Positions 48,768 through 59,578 of a DNA stretch of 64,000 bases are shown one piece after another. The notes below the pieces were generated by a model. It was not told where the DNA came from. It was given only the letters and a program-made list of their open reading frames with translations, and made no database searches. The DNA lies in contig NC_046677.1 in assembly GCF_003369915.1 (NCBI RefSeq), forward strand, positions 22,958,913-23,022,912. The letters run 5' to 3'. Both the position numbers and the translations under genes were made by a program. How positions within the stretch are numbered: the stretch's first letter is position 1; every line of letters starts with the position of its first letter. Source of the DNA: Drosophila miranda (taxonomy: Eukaryota > Arthropoda > Insecta > Diptera > Drosophilidae).

Positions 48768-51700
48768 GCATCCAGTTCAGAGCAGTTTTATAGGCTATGC
48801 ATCTATAGCTTTGTGTGAAGCGTGTGGCTTTGTTGTAGTCATTGAGGCTGAGACAATCAAAGTCTGCTTCGCTGTACCCTTGCTTATCAATGGGAATGGC
48901 CAGAGTATACTTATACATATGTACTATGTATATGCCACACTACGAAAGTGATTATTTCATTTTTATAAATTATTCCATTGCCAATACAACTTCCATTCAA
49001 TTTCAGTTCAACGGATTTGCATACCACTGTTCGCTCTGTCTGTAGCTGTCAATCAAAATTGAACTCTGCTGTATCAGCACTGCTCTGCATTTATTATGCA
49101 TTCAATAATACTTCAAACTGTTTATTTGCGGTGCTTGGATGTGGAAAATATTATTTATTTTTGATTTTTTATTGAACGCAGCGCACTTTCGACGTTGGCA
49201 ACAGGCCGCACAGCGCCAGCATCATCTATTAGCATCCGTTGTCTATACATATCTACACTCTGCATATATATTTGTATGGGATGGTATATGTTACAATGTA
49301 GAGACCCACACATAGACCCCATCATAAGGGGGCCCGACTCCGACAGCGCGCTGCTGGTGACGCAAAGAAACAAAAGAGGAGGAGAAAAAAAAAAAAATAT
49401 TTGTAATTTCGTTGGGGATAGAAGTGGAAAATATATGTATAAAAAACTTGAGTTGAAGCATGCCCACGTACACACATTTGAAAGTATTTTAAATTGTATA
49501 AAAAATATAGGTAGCAACAAAAATTAAAATTTTTTGCCCTTAATAAAAGCCAATTCATCTGGCAAAATAAATGTGTCACTCGCGTTTGAGAATCGTTAAA
49601 AATATTTCAAAGTGGCTTGCCACTGTTCTATACCTAAATACAGTTCAACTTCTCCAAGGGGGAACCACCTTTACGCCACAATAATTATTCGATATGATGC
49701 TGTACTAAATAGAAAACTTGATCCTGAACGTATATATATATCTATAAGATATGTACATGCATATAGCCAGATTTCCAACACCGCTAAGATCGACTCATTA
49801 TACTTCCATTGGGTATCCAAAGCTTTGAGTCCAGAACTAGGTATCTTCTAGCTCACATATGAAAGTGCGCTCAATCGAAGCTATACTGTAGACAGTTGGT
49901 ATACGTACGTACATATATATAAGGTGTCTTAAAAATGCATTTCACAATTTTTCAAATTGTTTTTTGCCCGTCAAAAACAGTCTAGTTTTTGTTTTTGTGT
50001 CTGACAAAAGAAAAAAAAAAGAAAACTGCGCGCTTCATTGATAAGATCCCAGTGAGACAGACAATCATCTGGTGGTTCGACAAAATATTATTCCAATTTC
50101 GGGCTATTGAATATGTTAGGAAATATAGAAAGTTTATTTTTATTAAATATGTACTGTCCTTTAATGGATTTGTATGATAATTATTCCGAAGAAAGACCAT
50201 TATTTATAGGACTTGGAAACCCGACTTTCATTCCAAAGCAAAGCAGAGCAGAGCAAAAAGAGATACGTGAATAACAAGAGCTAAAGTAATAATGATAAAC
50301 ACAGCGCCCAGACAACAGGCCCAAGAGTTGCGCAAAAAAAGCGAGAAAAAAATACCAAACGAAGCTATAAACTCGGGCATTGCGTTTGGGATCATCAATT
50401 AAAATGTGCCAGGCATGTAATCAGGCGCTCCAGCTCGAATTCCAAATAACAGAGTCGTCCCGTACCGTCCTACTCCCAGCTCCCAGCGCCACCTTACCAA
50501 TCGTTGATAGTGAAAAAGTGGGCTGATCTAGGCATGAAATTAATTAAGCCCGTCCAGTATTTTCTTCAAGTGTAGCCAAGAAATGTACACTCACACACTC
50601 ACGCACAGAGCACACTTATGCACGCGCCACTTGACAGTGCCAAGAAGAGGGAGGAGAGCCAAAGCGCCAACCGTCGAAGGAGGCTCGTCGTCGTGATCTT
50701 GGCAGAGGCTGCGCGGCCGCTGCTCTGCCATGTCGCTGCGCTGGCAATGCTCCAGACCAGGGTGTATTTTGTACAAGGTGACGCTTTGTCGATTTCTTAT
50801 TATGTCTTCCACTCTCTTCGATTATATCTGCGACAAACGCTTTTGTAGATCGGTGTTCGCCATAGAGGCTATACATCATCAGCAGATCTTGAAAGTTTTA
50901 AGGCTCCAGACCAAGCAACTATTATTATGAATACGCATAAACATCACACATCCAATCTCGGTATTTCAAAGGATCGCGGGGCAAATAAATTTGATAGGAA
51001 AACATATAAAATTTAGCAGTCAAATCGCTTGAAGTCGCTGCACGTGTGCTCTAACACCCGAGGTACTTTTATTTATTCAAAATTGATCTAAAATTATCCA
51101 CTCAACAGATCTTTAAATTTATTACTGCTCAAAGCCATGTGTTCAGAGAGCAAAACGACAGGTGCACGTTAAATTGTATTGTTCATTCTGGCTTTAATAA
51201 TTATCCGATCGCAACGCGTTTCTGCAATCAAGTAGATATGCAAGTATGATTGTTTGTTATGATTCAGCTTTTTGTTGAATTTTTGTATCTTTACAGATGT
51301 GGATGACACAGGGTTTCGTAATTTTCGTCGGAAAGCCTTTCTGGCTGGTATTCGTACTCTTTAATTACTGCATTTAAAAAGGGAGAGCTCTCTGGGAATA
51401 CCTTATGCTGTTACCTTACGCTAAAACACCTTGGTCCAGAAAACGTGGAATCGTGATCGAACTGACCTCAAGTGGTCGCTGTCGCTGTCGCGTCGCTGCC
51501 ACATCCACTGCACACCAGACTCTCTCACGCACACACACTGATTGGAGCCGTACGCAGACTGGAATCCGAACGTTTAAAGTTAACAATTTATTTGCATTAT
51601 TAATTTTCATGTACCTGTACCCCGTAGCAGCGCAAGTTGGTCAAGCTCCCCACGGACTGGCAGGCAGGACTCGCGGACAGCCCCAGTCTTCTATTTTAGG

Positions 51701-52269
51701 TCTAACTTGTTGCTTGACCATCGGGGGCAGCCTGCCTCCATTTGAAGTCCGGCTGGTGCTGCTTGTGGCATGTAATAATAGCACAAGTTAGCTATAAAAA
51801 TAGAACCTTAATTTATTGTTGCCACAACTACATTGTGGTGCTATTTTCCGCTGGTAGCCATCTGCCTCTGCCCTTACATGGTCATGGTCATATCATTTGC
51901 AGTTTAATGGTGACATCTCAAAGCCTTTTCAACGAAAGTGAAATGACTGAAAAGATGTTGGGGCTGTCTGGCTGCGGTTCTTGTTACGCTTTTTGTTGGA
52001 TTTGCAAATATTTTTTGTATTGCAGAACTCCACAGTTTAGAGATATAGTAATGTGAGATATGACAGCATCGTTTTGACAACAGATCTTTGTGCGACTTTC
52101 TGGAAATCTCAAAAATCCCAGAAGTCTTTCTGGTAGTTTTTCGTCCGAAACTATTATCTGTTATCCGATCTGTTTTTATTGCCAACAAACATTTAAAATA
52201 TATCCTATTAAATTACCTTGTGTACACTTATGAGACTTGAAATCGTTTTGAAGTACTGTATCAGTATAC

Positions 52270-52398
52270 CTTCCTGACAATTGGTCTCCGATCGCGTCAT
52301 AGGTATCGAATGACGTCTGGCTCGCGGATCATAGCGGATCAACGTCGCACGTGCCCTAGTGGGGCACTCTACGGGGGAGTACAAATTCATTCCACCTT
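52270..52398 (-). other. exon-like open segment
   Basis: Minus strand: acceptor CCTTGCAG before 52398 and donor AAG|GTATAC after 52270. The frame between is open and protein-like, reading MNLYSPVECPTRARATLIRY then DPRARRHSIPMTRSETNCQE. The opposite strand carries several stops here. It is more GC-rich than its surroundings. No partner exon was found by phase, so this is unproven. Confidence 0.3.
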
Positions 52399-54100
52399 CT
52401 GCAAGGTCATAGCTATAATATAATAATAATAATAATAGAAGATGATCCAATACAGATATGTACTTAATCTTGTTGCAGGTTTTTGTGTTCTACCACCAAA
52501 GCGTTAATTTTCGGCAATTTTTTTCCATAAATATCCAACTGAAACATTCGGCTTTCACTCTAAAATTGTAAAGATATAAAATATGTACATATATCCAAAA
52601 GCCACAAGGATCAGTAGCTCCAGTCCATCCAGGATGAGTCGCGTTTAGAAGTAAAATCCTAGAAGATTCTAGTTCTGTCATTCTGGTTAACGCTCTTCAG
52701 TAAATATTTGGATAAAATGGTATGTCTTCGCAATAGAAACGACTGGAAGCGTCGATCTATTGAGGTTAACTATTCTTTTGTCTTATGAAATTCTAATCAG
52801 TTAATGGTGCATTCATCCCCTCAGAGATCCCTTCACAGTTATTGTACCCGCAGAAAAACAATAATTTTAATTGCCTAGAGAGCGACCGTTGATGCAGGGA
52901 AATTGTTAATTATACATTTATCACCATTCAGAACGGGCTGAAATTATAGGTCTGTGAACAAAGCCACGCCTATCGCCTCGCCCAACGCCATCTTCTGGGG
53001 ACAATGTGTCAAGTGTTTAGTTCCGAATATCGACATTTCGTGATAAAAACATGCGCAAACAGAACTAATTGAAGATTCCAAAAAAGCAACATAGATAGAT
53101 TGGGGGAAGTGTCATCGAAGTTTACGGCGAAAAACTGTTGCAAAAATAAAAGAAAAGAAACAAAAACATGTGTAAAAAAAATTGACGGGCATATGTTAAT
53201 GAAGGTAAGCGTTCGCCTAAATGAACCTGATGAGGTTTATTGGGTTTTGCTTGATTGCCGAACAGAATAAATAAATACAACAAAATGAAAAACCGAAAAG
53301 GCATGAAAACGTGTTTAAATAAAAATCACCTCCAATATGGCTGTCACGTGAACTGTTGTACGGATGAATCAGCCGCCAGTCAGTTGCCCCAAAGCGATTT
53401 CGTTTCATTTCGCGGGGGTTCATAAACAACCCAAAAAATCAAAAAACAAAATTCGGTTTTGAGATATTTGTATATACAGATGTACATACATATGTACATA
53501 CCATACAGTACGTATTATGTACTGATGGCGTTGTTGTTGCCCTTGACCATGTTTTGACAAGCACAACATCAGCACATGGCTAGCAGCAGCCGAGTACCTG
53601 ACCGGCCCCGGACCGTTATGAGCCGGGACAACCGATCTATTGTGTATTACCAATACTCGTATACTCGTAACAATATATCACTTTTGGCATGCGCTGATTG
53701 ACGGACAGATGTTTTAACCACACACGGTACTTGGTTCTAAGTCGGCTTCTCCTGGCCTCTACCTGGCTCTGCTTCTGGTTCCGTTCAGATATTGCCAGAT
53801 TCTGCCGGCTTGTTTACGAAGTAGCGCTCAAAGCATAATGGCAAAATGAAATGGAAACATGAACCCTGCCAGGGCCTGAGTAGAGTATTGCCGAATGTCT
53901 AAAACCCGCTGCCTGATGATCTCTAATGACGAGGAAGTGCCTCTGGATCGTGAGCCGTTTCCCATTGACTAGAAACAAATTCCAGACTCAATCACAGTAA
54001 TCTATATTTTTTTTGGTTGATGTGTGTGGAAATACTTTTTCGTATTCTGATCTTTTTATACACATATCGGATAGTGAACCAAATTTAGGGCTGACGAAAG

Positions 54101-55200
54101 ATGCCGTATCTGTACGGGATTGCGGACACCAAGTTCCTGGTGAAGAATATCAAGAAGAAGGTACCCACCGGAGTGCCGCCCACCAAGTTTCGACGCAACG
54201 AGTTCCTCAAGGGTCGTCCGAAGATCGATCTAAACGATGTTCCCATTCAGTTCCGTGCCTCGCCGGCTTCCCTCGTGGAGCTATGCGTCAATGTGGTGGA
54301 TAAGCTACCGATTCCATCGATCTTTGAGTGGGATGACATGGATGTAAGGCGCTGGATCAAGCGATATGGCTATCCCGAATATATGGTAGGTCACCGGTAC
54401 AACCAATCGTTACGGATTGATTGATCTATTGTCTACAAATGTTCTAGAACACTTTTCGCGTTAACATGATTTGGGGCCGAAAACTGCTGCTCGTCGACGC
54501 CTGCGCGTTGTCGGCGATGAACATCAAGGACTTTGATCATATTCGACATATAACGTACGGCATCCGGATGCTGTTCCACTTCGAGCTGGCCAAGTTCTCG
54601 CGCAGCATCAGCCTGCCCGACGAGAACCCGAATGAGCTTTACTTGCTGTTCCACACCCAGACGGGAGTCAACTACGATGAAGTGCGTCGCTCAGACTTGT
54701 ATCGACGCATGCAGCTGATACGCGAGCGTTCCAAGAACCTGAACCACTGGGATCTGCTGTACCTGTGGCTGCGCCGCGAGCGGGAGCACAACTACACCGA
54801 GCTTATCGGCATGATACCGCGCTTCAACCTGTACAAGTGCAAGAAGGCCCTGCCAGTGGAGCCACCGGAGATACATCCGGAGGATGTCATGTGCAAGGTC
54901 TGCATTCCGCCCTGCGACTGTAACTGGACCGAGCGTGATCTGCGCCTGCCCTGGCGTCTCAACGTCCTGACACCACAGCTGACATTGACCCGGAGCAAAT
55001 GGAACGCCATGGAGAAGGTCTGCACGGTCTGCATTCCGCCCTGCGAGTGCCGCTGGCCGCCGCGCTACTATCTCACTGGCACGGTCATCAAGTGCCTGCA
55101 GACTAAGTTCCCCGAGAAGTTCTGTCCCATCTTCGACGACCGCTTGCATGTCTCGGCTCGGCCCAGTCTGGTGGAGCGTTGGACCCGTTTCTCCATATGA
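54101..55200 (+). CDS. SAM-domain protein with duplicated Cys-rich motif
   Basis: Two exons, 54101-54385 and 54448-55200, join in phase 0 to 345 aa. The intron is 62 bp (donor GTAGGT, acceptor TTCTAG). Residues ~75-150 form a sterile alpha motif: FEWDDMDVRRWIKRYGYPEY, then LLLVDACALSAMNIKDFDHI. The C-terminal half has a motif twice, CKVCIPPCDCNW (~263) and CTVCIPPCECRW (~307), each followed by basic and aromatic residues. Four to five cysteines per copy could bind metal. No signal peptide or catalytic site is seen. ATTAAA at 55235-55240 is a plausible polyadenylation signal. SAM domains usually mediate protein or RNA contacts, but the specific function is unknown to me. The locus may correspond to CG15625 of D. 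melanogaster, recalled only. Confidence 0.88.
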
Positions 55201-55234
55201 TTTTCTGCCTGTTATGTATATTTTCCTAATGGTA

Positions 55235-55240
55235 ATTAAA
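55235..55240 (+). terminator. variant polyadenylation signal of the SAM gene
   Basis: ATTAAA, 35 bases after the stop codon at 55198-55200. Confidence 0.5.
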
Positions 55241-56104
55241 CTTTCATTGTTTCAGCAAGTGGGGGCTTGCATGTACAGTAGTAAAAGGATATATGTGGGC
55301 TGGGTTTAGCCTGCGATCCCTAGACAGAGCAAAAAGGAGCGAGGTCGAATTCCGAAACAACATTCAACACCCGAGAGCGCAAAGCAAGGACGAGCGAGGG
55401 CGAATTATGGATAGCACGAAGCAGATCCTCGTAAGAGGCTACGAGGGCGTTTTAGTCCTGTCATGCGAACTATTTTAAGATCTCTCCTACAAGTATATAA
55501 ATATGAATAAGGAAAGCCCCAGATTAAATCACTATATCATATGGTGCTGCCAAAGGAACGATCGGGCTGCAAGGGTATCCAAAGCTTCGGCCCCGAAACT
55601 AGCCTTCCTTTCATGTCGTTAATTATACAATCCGATCGATCTGCTGAGACCACATCTGGATAATTATCATTACTATACAGCTAAGAAATCGAAGTCAGGC
55701 GCATTGAGAAAGTAAGGTAAAGGAGAGAGAAACGGAGAAGGAGAGAGAAGCAATCACAGGGGCCCCGTAACAGCAGCGAAGAGCAGACGAAAAAAATAAG
55801 GTACAGCGTAAAAATAAAATAAACGGCGCAAGAATTTGAGTTTTGTATCCCACGAACAACAACAAGAGTGACGACAGCGCCACCAGCAGCGCCGCGACGC
55901 TACGTGGACGTCGACGTCAGCAGAGGCCCCAACGCAACGCAAGAGCCCCACTGTAAACGAACCCATCGGAGCGCCAACGGCCTGACAACTTTGTCGTCGT
56001 CGACGTCGTCGTCGTCCAACGACGCCGCTGCTCTGTCCGTCCGCTGTTTCGCTGAGCGCCGAGCAAAGCAAAGAAAAAGCCGCTGCCGCGCAAGCAGCAT
56101 TTTC
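55241..56104 (+). other. intergenic DNA with GAGA tract
   Basis: Contains GGAGAGAGAAACGGAGAAGGAGAGAGAAGC-like purine DNA near 55720-55750 (GAGA-factor sites) and CAG/CGCC-rich sequence at 55860-56100. No protein-coding frame with support. Confidence 0.4.
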
Positions 56105-56576
56105 AGTTCACTTCCAACGCTCCGAGTGAACACAGCAGCCAGCCAGCCAGCCAGCCAGCCAGCCAAGAGCAACAGCAGCAGGCAGCAGGCGATTCGACTC
56201 CGTATTCGAAATCTAAAAGTGTCTGCGCATGCGCCAAAAGTTACTGTTTCAAAAATAATCAACAGCTGTCTGTCCCATACTCCAAATCCGTTTCGTTTAC
56301 CGGAGTGTGCGTGTGTGATTCATTTCGGTTTTTGTGGTGTCAAACATTCTCTCGAAAAAGTGTTTTCAAACTTTTACAAAAGAAAAACATATAACATATA
56401 GTGCACGTGCATTTCATAGTCGATTCTGACGCGGACACCGTTTTGTTGTGTGTCGGTTTTTATGCAAATCGCGCTGTAAATATAATTATATTCAGATACA
56501 GATCAGATTGTTAATCGCTGATTTGCTGAACAAATTATATAATTTGCCATAAACAACTTCCATTTACAATTGCAAG
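56105..56576 (+). other. candidate untranslated first exon
   Basis: A TCAGTT initiator (56103-56108) sits ~360 bp downstream of a GAGA tract. Leader-like DNA follows, including (AGCC)n at 56137-56164, up to a donor AAG|GTGGGT at 56577. It would be a 5' UTR exon of a plus-strand gene that continues downstream. Exon limits are inferred from consensus only. Confidence 0.35.
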
Positions 56577-57072
56577 GTGGGTTTCTTCTCAATGTGCTCT
56601 CAATATCTAATGAAAATTGTTGCTAATACATTCAGGATTTGTTTTGTGTGTTACAATGACTGAAGTTTTAATTAGCTTTAAGATTTGTTAGATTTAAATG
56701 TGTACAGTGCTATCAAGATTAATCATGTTTCCATAATTTATGCAGAAGTTAAAAATAAGATAATGTTTTTGTAATTCTAAAACTATTTCCATATGTGGGA
56801 AACTGTTTTGGGGGAAATAATTAAAGCATCATCACAAGCAATAGAAAATACACAAACATATTTGAGATAAACAAGCGCTGAAATCAATACGTGTTTCAGG
56901 AAGTGTTCAATCGAAAAAACAAGAACATACATATGTATCTATATAAATGTATACACTGTTAATAGCAATTACATGTTCTATAAAAATAGACATAGGCTTT
57001 TCCATGACTAACATTTTTGGTTGGTTAGGCTATAATTGCTTTTATAAGTACATTTACCCGATACGCGATACG

Positions 57073-58869
57073 ATGCTGACCTCCTCCACCGCCTCAGGCC
57101 GCCAGGGGAAGCCGCGAGAAAAGTCGCGCGTTATGGCGGCATTGCCTGATTTTGGCGTATGTATTGCACATAGGAATCGAAATAAGTAGAGTCGGAAGAT
57201 GACGTAGATGAGCATATAAACATATAGAAGTCGTATATAGTCAATGACCAAGTCAGACGCACATTTTCTCGCTGTCAGATGCCGCTTTTCATTTCATTCA
57301 GTTAATAACATGGCAACATGCAAAGGCAAGGCTAATCATCATGTCACCCCAAGCAAGGACAATAATTTGGTGTGTCATGAAGGAAAATACATATATGTAT
57401 GTAACACATATGGGTCTTATACCCTTGCAGTGGGTTTACTCAGTTTGGAGGATCGGGATACCAATCAAAACAGTCGCCTACCTGTCATATACAGTCTTCT
57501 TTCATATTTAGGCAGGTAATAAATCTGAATCAGCAGGATTGTATAAGACCAAATAATGGTTTCAAAACTGATTATAAATGCTCCCCTAAACTTCAAGGGT
57601 ATATAATTTTCGGCACGATGAAACTGAAACTAGATTCCTTGCATTTTATGTTGTTGCCCATAGACGTCAGCAAATATTTGCCCAACAAATTGGACAGTTC
57701 AGTCATTAAACAAGCCGCAGTTAAAGCTAATTGATTGCACTAAGCTTCTAAGCCTGCTAGGGGCTGGCTGACTTATTGATATGCACAGACCTGCATACAC
57801 GTGTCCCGTCTACAGTCTAGTGGGAATTAGCATGCAGAAATCACATAGAGTACTCGTTTCGTAGAGCTGACGAATTTCCTCCGACTGATGGTTCAATAAT
57901 TTATGGCGGCGCCAGTAGATGTCGAATAGAACAAAAGAAATGAGCAGCGACACTCTCTTCTTGTAGACACTTGGCATGGGAAACGCTCTGAGAACCTCTG
58001 GTTCTCTGCTGTCTGTGGTTAAGTGCGTGTTGGGGTCCCATTATATTTAGCATTCCAATTTCTGGCTGTATGTCCGTATGGCGGCGGCATTTGAAGACGC
58101 TCAGACGATGATAATGGAACGAGCAGGCAGATAAGAAAGAAAGAACCAGGGAATTCGGTTAGTTATGAATGAGCTAACGCTAACGCGCCAGTCAGTGTGA
58201 TATAATTATGCACCTTAAGTCACGGGACAGACAATGTCCCATATATGTATGTAGTACGCAGTTTTTTGTGGGACTGGCGCCGTGAGTTCTTCGTGGGCAC
58301 GTTCAGGTACAAAACACGAGACGAGGGCGATTAGATAAGATAAGCGATAGGAGGGGACAAACCGTGAGTTGACTCCGGAAAAAGCTTCATTAACTTTCAG
58401 ACCATTAATATCTATTTGTTAGATCTTTATCAATGTCAACTTTGTGATATCTGTTGTCTCTAATTTGAAAAGGCTTGCTCATTCCTGGTACATTTCCACT
58501 TGCAGAGCGTCGGCAGCGCCGTCATGTCCAACACGGAGAAAGGAGGCCTTCACAGAGTCAGAGGTAAGTGGAAGGAAAAACATTGATATCACCCATAAAA
58601 AGTACTCAGTTCTGCTATGTGGTCTGTCACTATACCAATGGGCTGGCATATCAACTTACTTACAAACCAAACTCTGGGGCACATCGAAAATGCCAGAAAG
58701 CCCAAGCGAATCCAACCGGACCGAGTGGAGTAGAGCCGAGCCGGGCCCCTTTTTTTCTGCTCTTCTAGATAACAACAGCAATAAAAACAGCAACAGCAAT
58801 AACCGCATGAGAGCTCCCCAGAATAGGGCGCGCCACCATGATGGTCAATGGTATCTGAGGTTCAATTGA
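57073..58869 (+). CDS. possible small gene encoding an 80-aa basic protein
   Basis: Three segments fit together. 57073-57156 starts with ATG and ends at GTATGT in phase 0 (MLTSSTASGRQGKPREKSRV, then MAALPDFG). 58506-58563 lies between CTTGCAG and GTAAGTG and continues in phase (SVGSAVMSNTEKGGLHRVR). 58769-58869 follows a strong pyrimidine tract with TTCTAG and ends in TGA (DNNSNKNSNSNNRMRAPQNR, then ARHHDGQWYLRFN). AATAAA at 58900-58905 lies 31 bases after the stop. Both joins keep frame. An ATG inside the middle exon (58524) could serve as an alternative start. The product is basic, without signal peptide or membrane span. I do not recognise a family. Coding status is inference; a spliced non-coding RNA is the alternative. 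Confidence 0.4.
57410..57640 (+). repeat. decayed dispersed repeat fragment
   Basis: TATACCCTTGCAG at 57418-57430 and AAGGGTATATAATTTTCGGC near 57594-57613 resemble the TATACCC...GGGTATATAATTTTCGGC blocks common in short Drosophila Helitron-like repeats. No intact ends are seen. Similar short pieces occur near 12008 and 42046. Confidence 0.4.
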
Positions 58870-58899
58870 AACATCGCGCACGCATTGAAACTCAGTTAA

Positions 58900-58905
58900 A
58901 ATAAA
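58900..58905 (+). terminator. polyadenylation signal of the possible small gene
   Basis: AATAAA, 31 bases after TGA at 58867-58869. Confidence 0.45.
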
Positions 58906-59039
58906 CAAATTGATTAGGTTCAGTGCAGTTCCTTACAGTACAGTTTGATTGGTGTCAATGAGACAAGTTGAATTGAGGTTACAAATCAATTGGTTCCGTT
59001 CCTGAGATGAGCAAAACAAAGCCTATTGATTGGATTGCT

Positions 59040-59165
59040 CCTTATCCTTTTTGATCTTCCTTCTCTATCTCTCGGCTGAGACGACCCTTATTCGCTATCA
59101 GGCCACGCTCTCAGCAAATACGAGTTGAAAGAATAACGGACTACTCTACTGCGTAGTTTCCGACT
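59040..59165 (+). repeat. dispersed repeat, copy 2
   Basis: Collinear with 23980-24130 through TTTTGATCTTCC, CGGCTGAG, CGCTCTCAGCA and TGCGTAGTTTC blocks. Confidence 0.55.
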
Positions 59166-59547
59166 TTGCCTATTGAAGATCTTTCTGGCCTCTGTTCTTC
59201 TACTATAGTTTCTGCTCAACGACTACAGACTTTGTGGTTTATGAATCTTCGACACAAACATACATATATATTTATCAAATTCGAGAAGACATTCGTATGC
59301 TTCTACACTCCATCCCACGATATCCCTAGCCACGATATCCCTGACACCCTGAAATCCCTCGCGTGACCTGACACTCCTCGACTTTGGTTCTGGTGTCATC
59401 GATAGGGACGACGACGCCCACAACTGGCGACACCTTGACTACGCAGTTGGACGACCTTATGACGCCATTGTTATGACATTTTCAAGGAGCCCATAAAATA
59501 TGCAAACATATTAGCACAGTCACGCTAACTAAACACGTTAGTTGGGG

Positions 59548-59552
<5 letters not shown>

Positions 59553-59578
<26 letters not shown>
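59553..59578. repeat. (CT)n microsatellite
   Basis: Near-perfect CT run; a similar one lies at 29743-29765. Confidence 0.95.

Larger units (their letters stand above)
47820..54100. other. long intergenic interval
   Basis: 6.3 kb, AT-rich. Points seen: adjoining CACGTG and TGACGTCA at 48754-48767, a GC-rich block open on both strands at 50611-50790, and a minus-strand exon-like segment at 52270-52398. No well-supported gene. Confidence 0.5.

Noticed and set aside
49155-49520. 121-codon minus frame with a coding-like end (MLIDDAGAVRPVANVESALR)
   Set aside because: Most of the frame is poly-A/T-derived Phe and Lys runs; only the last 30 codons look coding, and no supporting exon was found.
52348-52369. 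Short GC hairpin (GTGCCC...GGGCAC)
   Set aside because: Six-bp stem with a small loop is within chance expectation and lies inside the exon-like block already reported.
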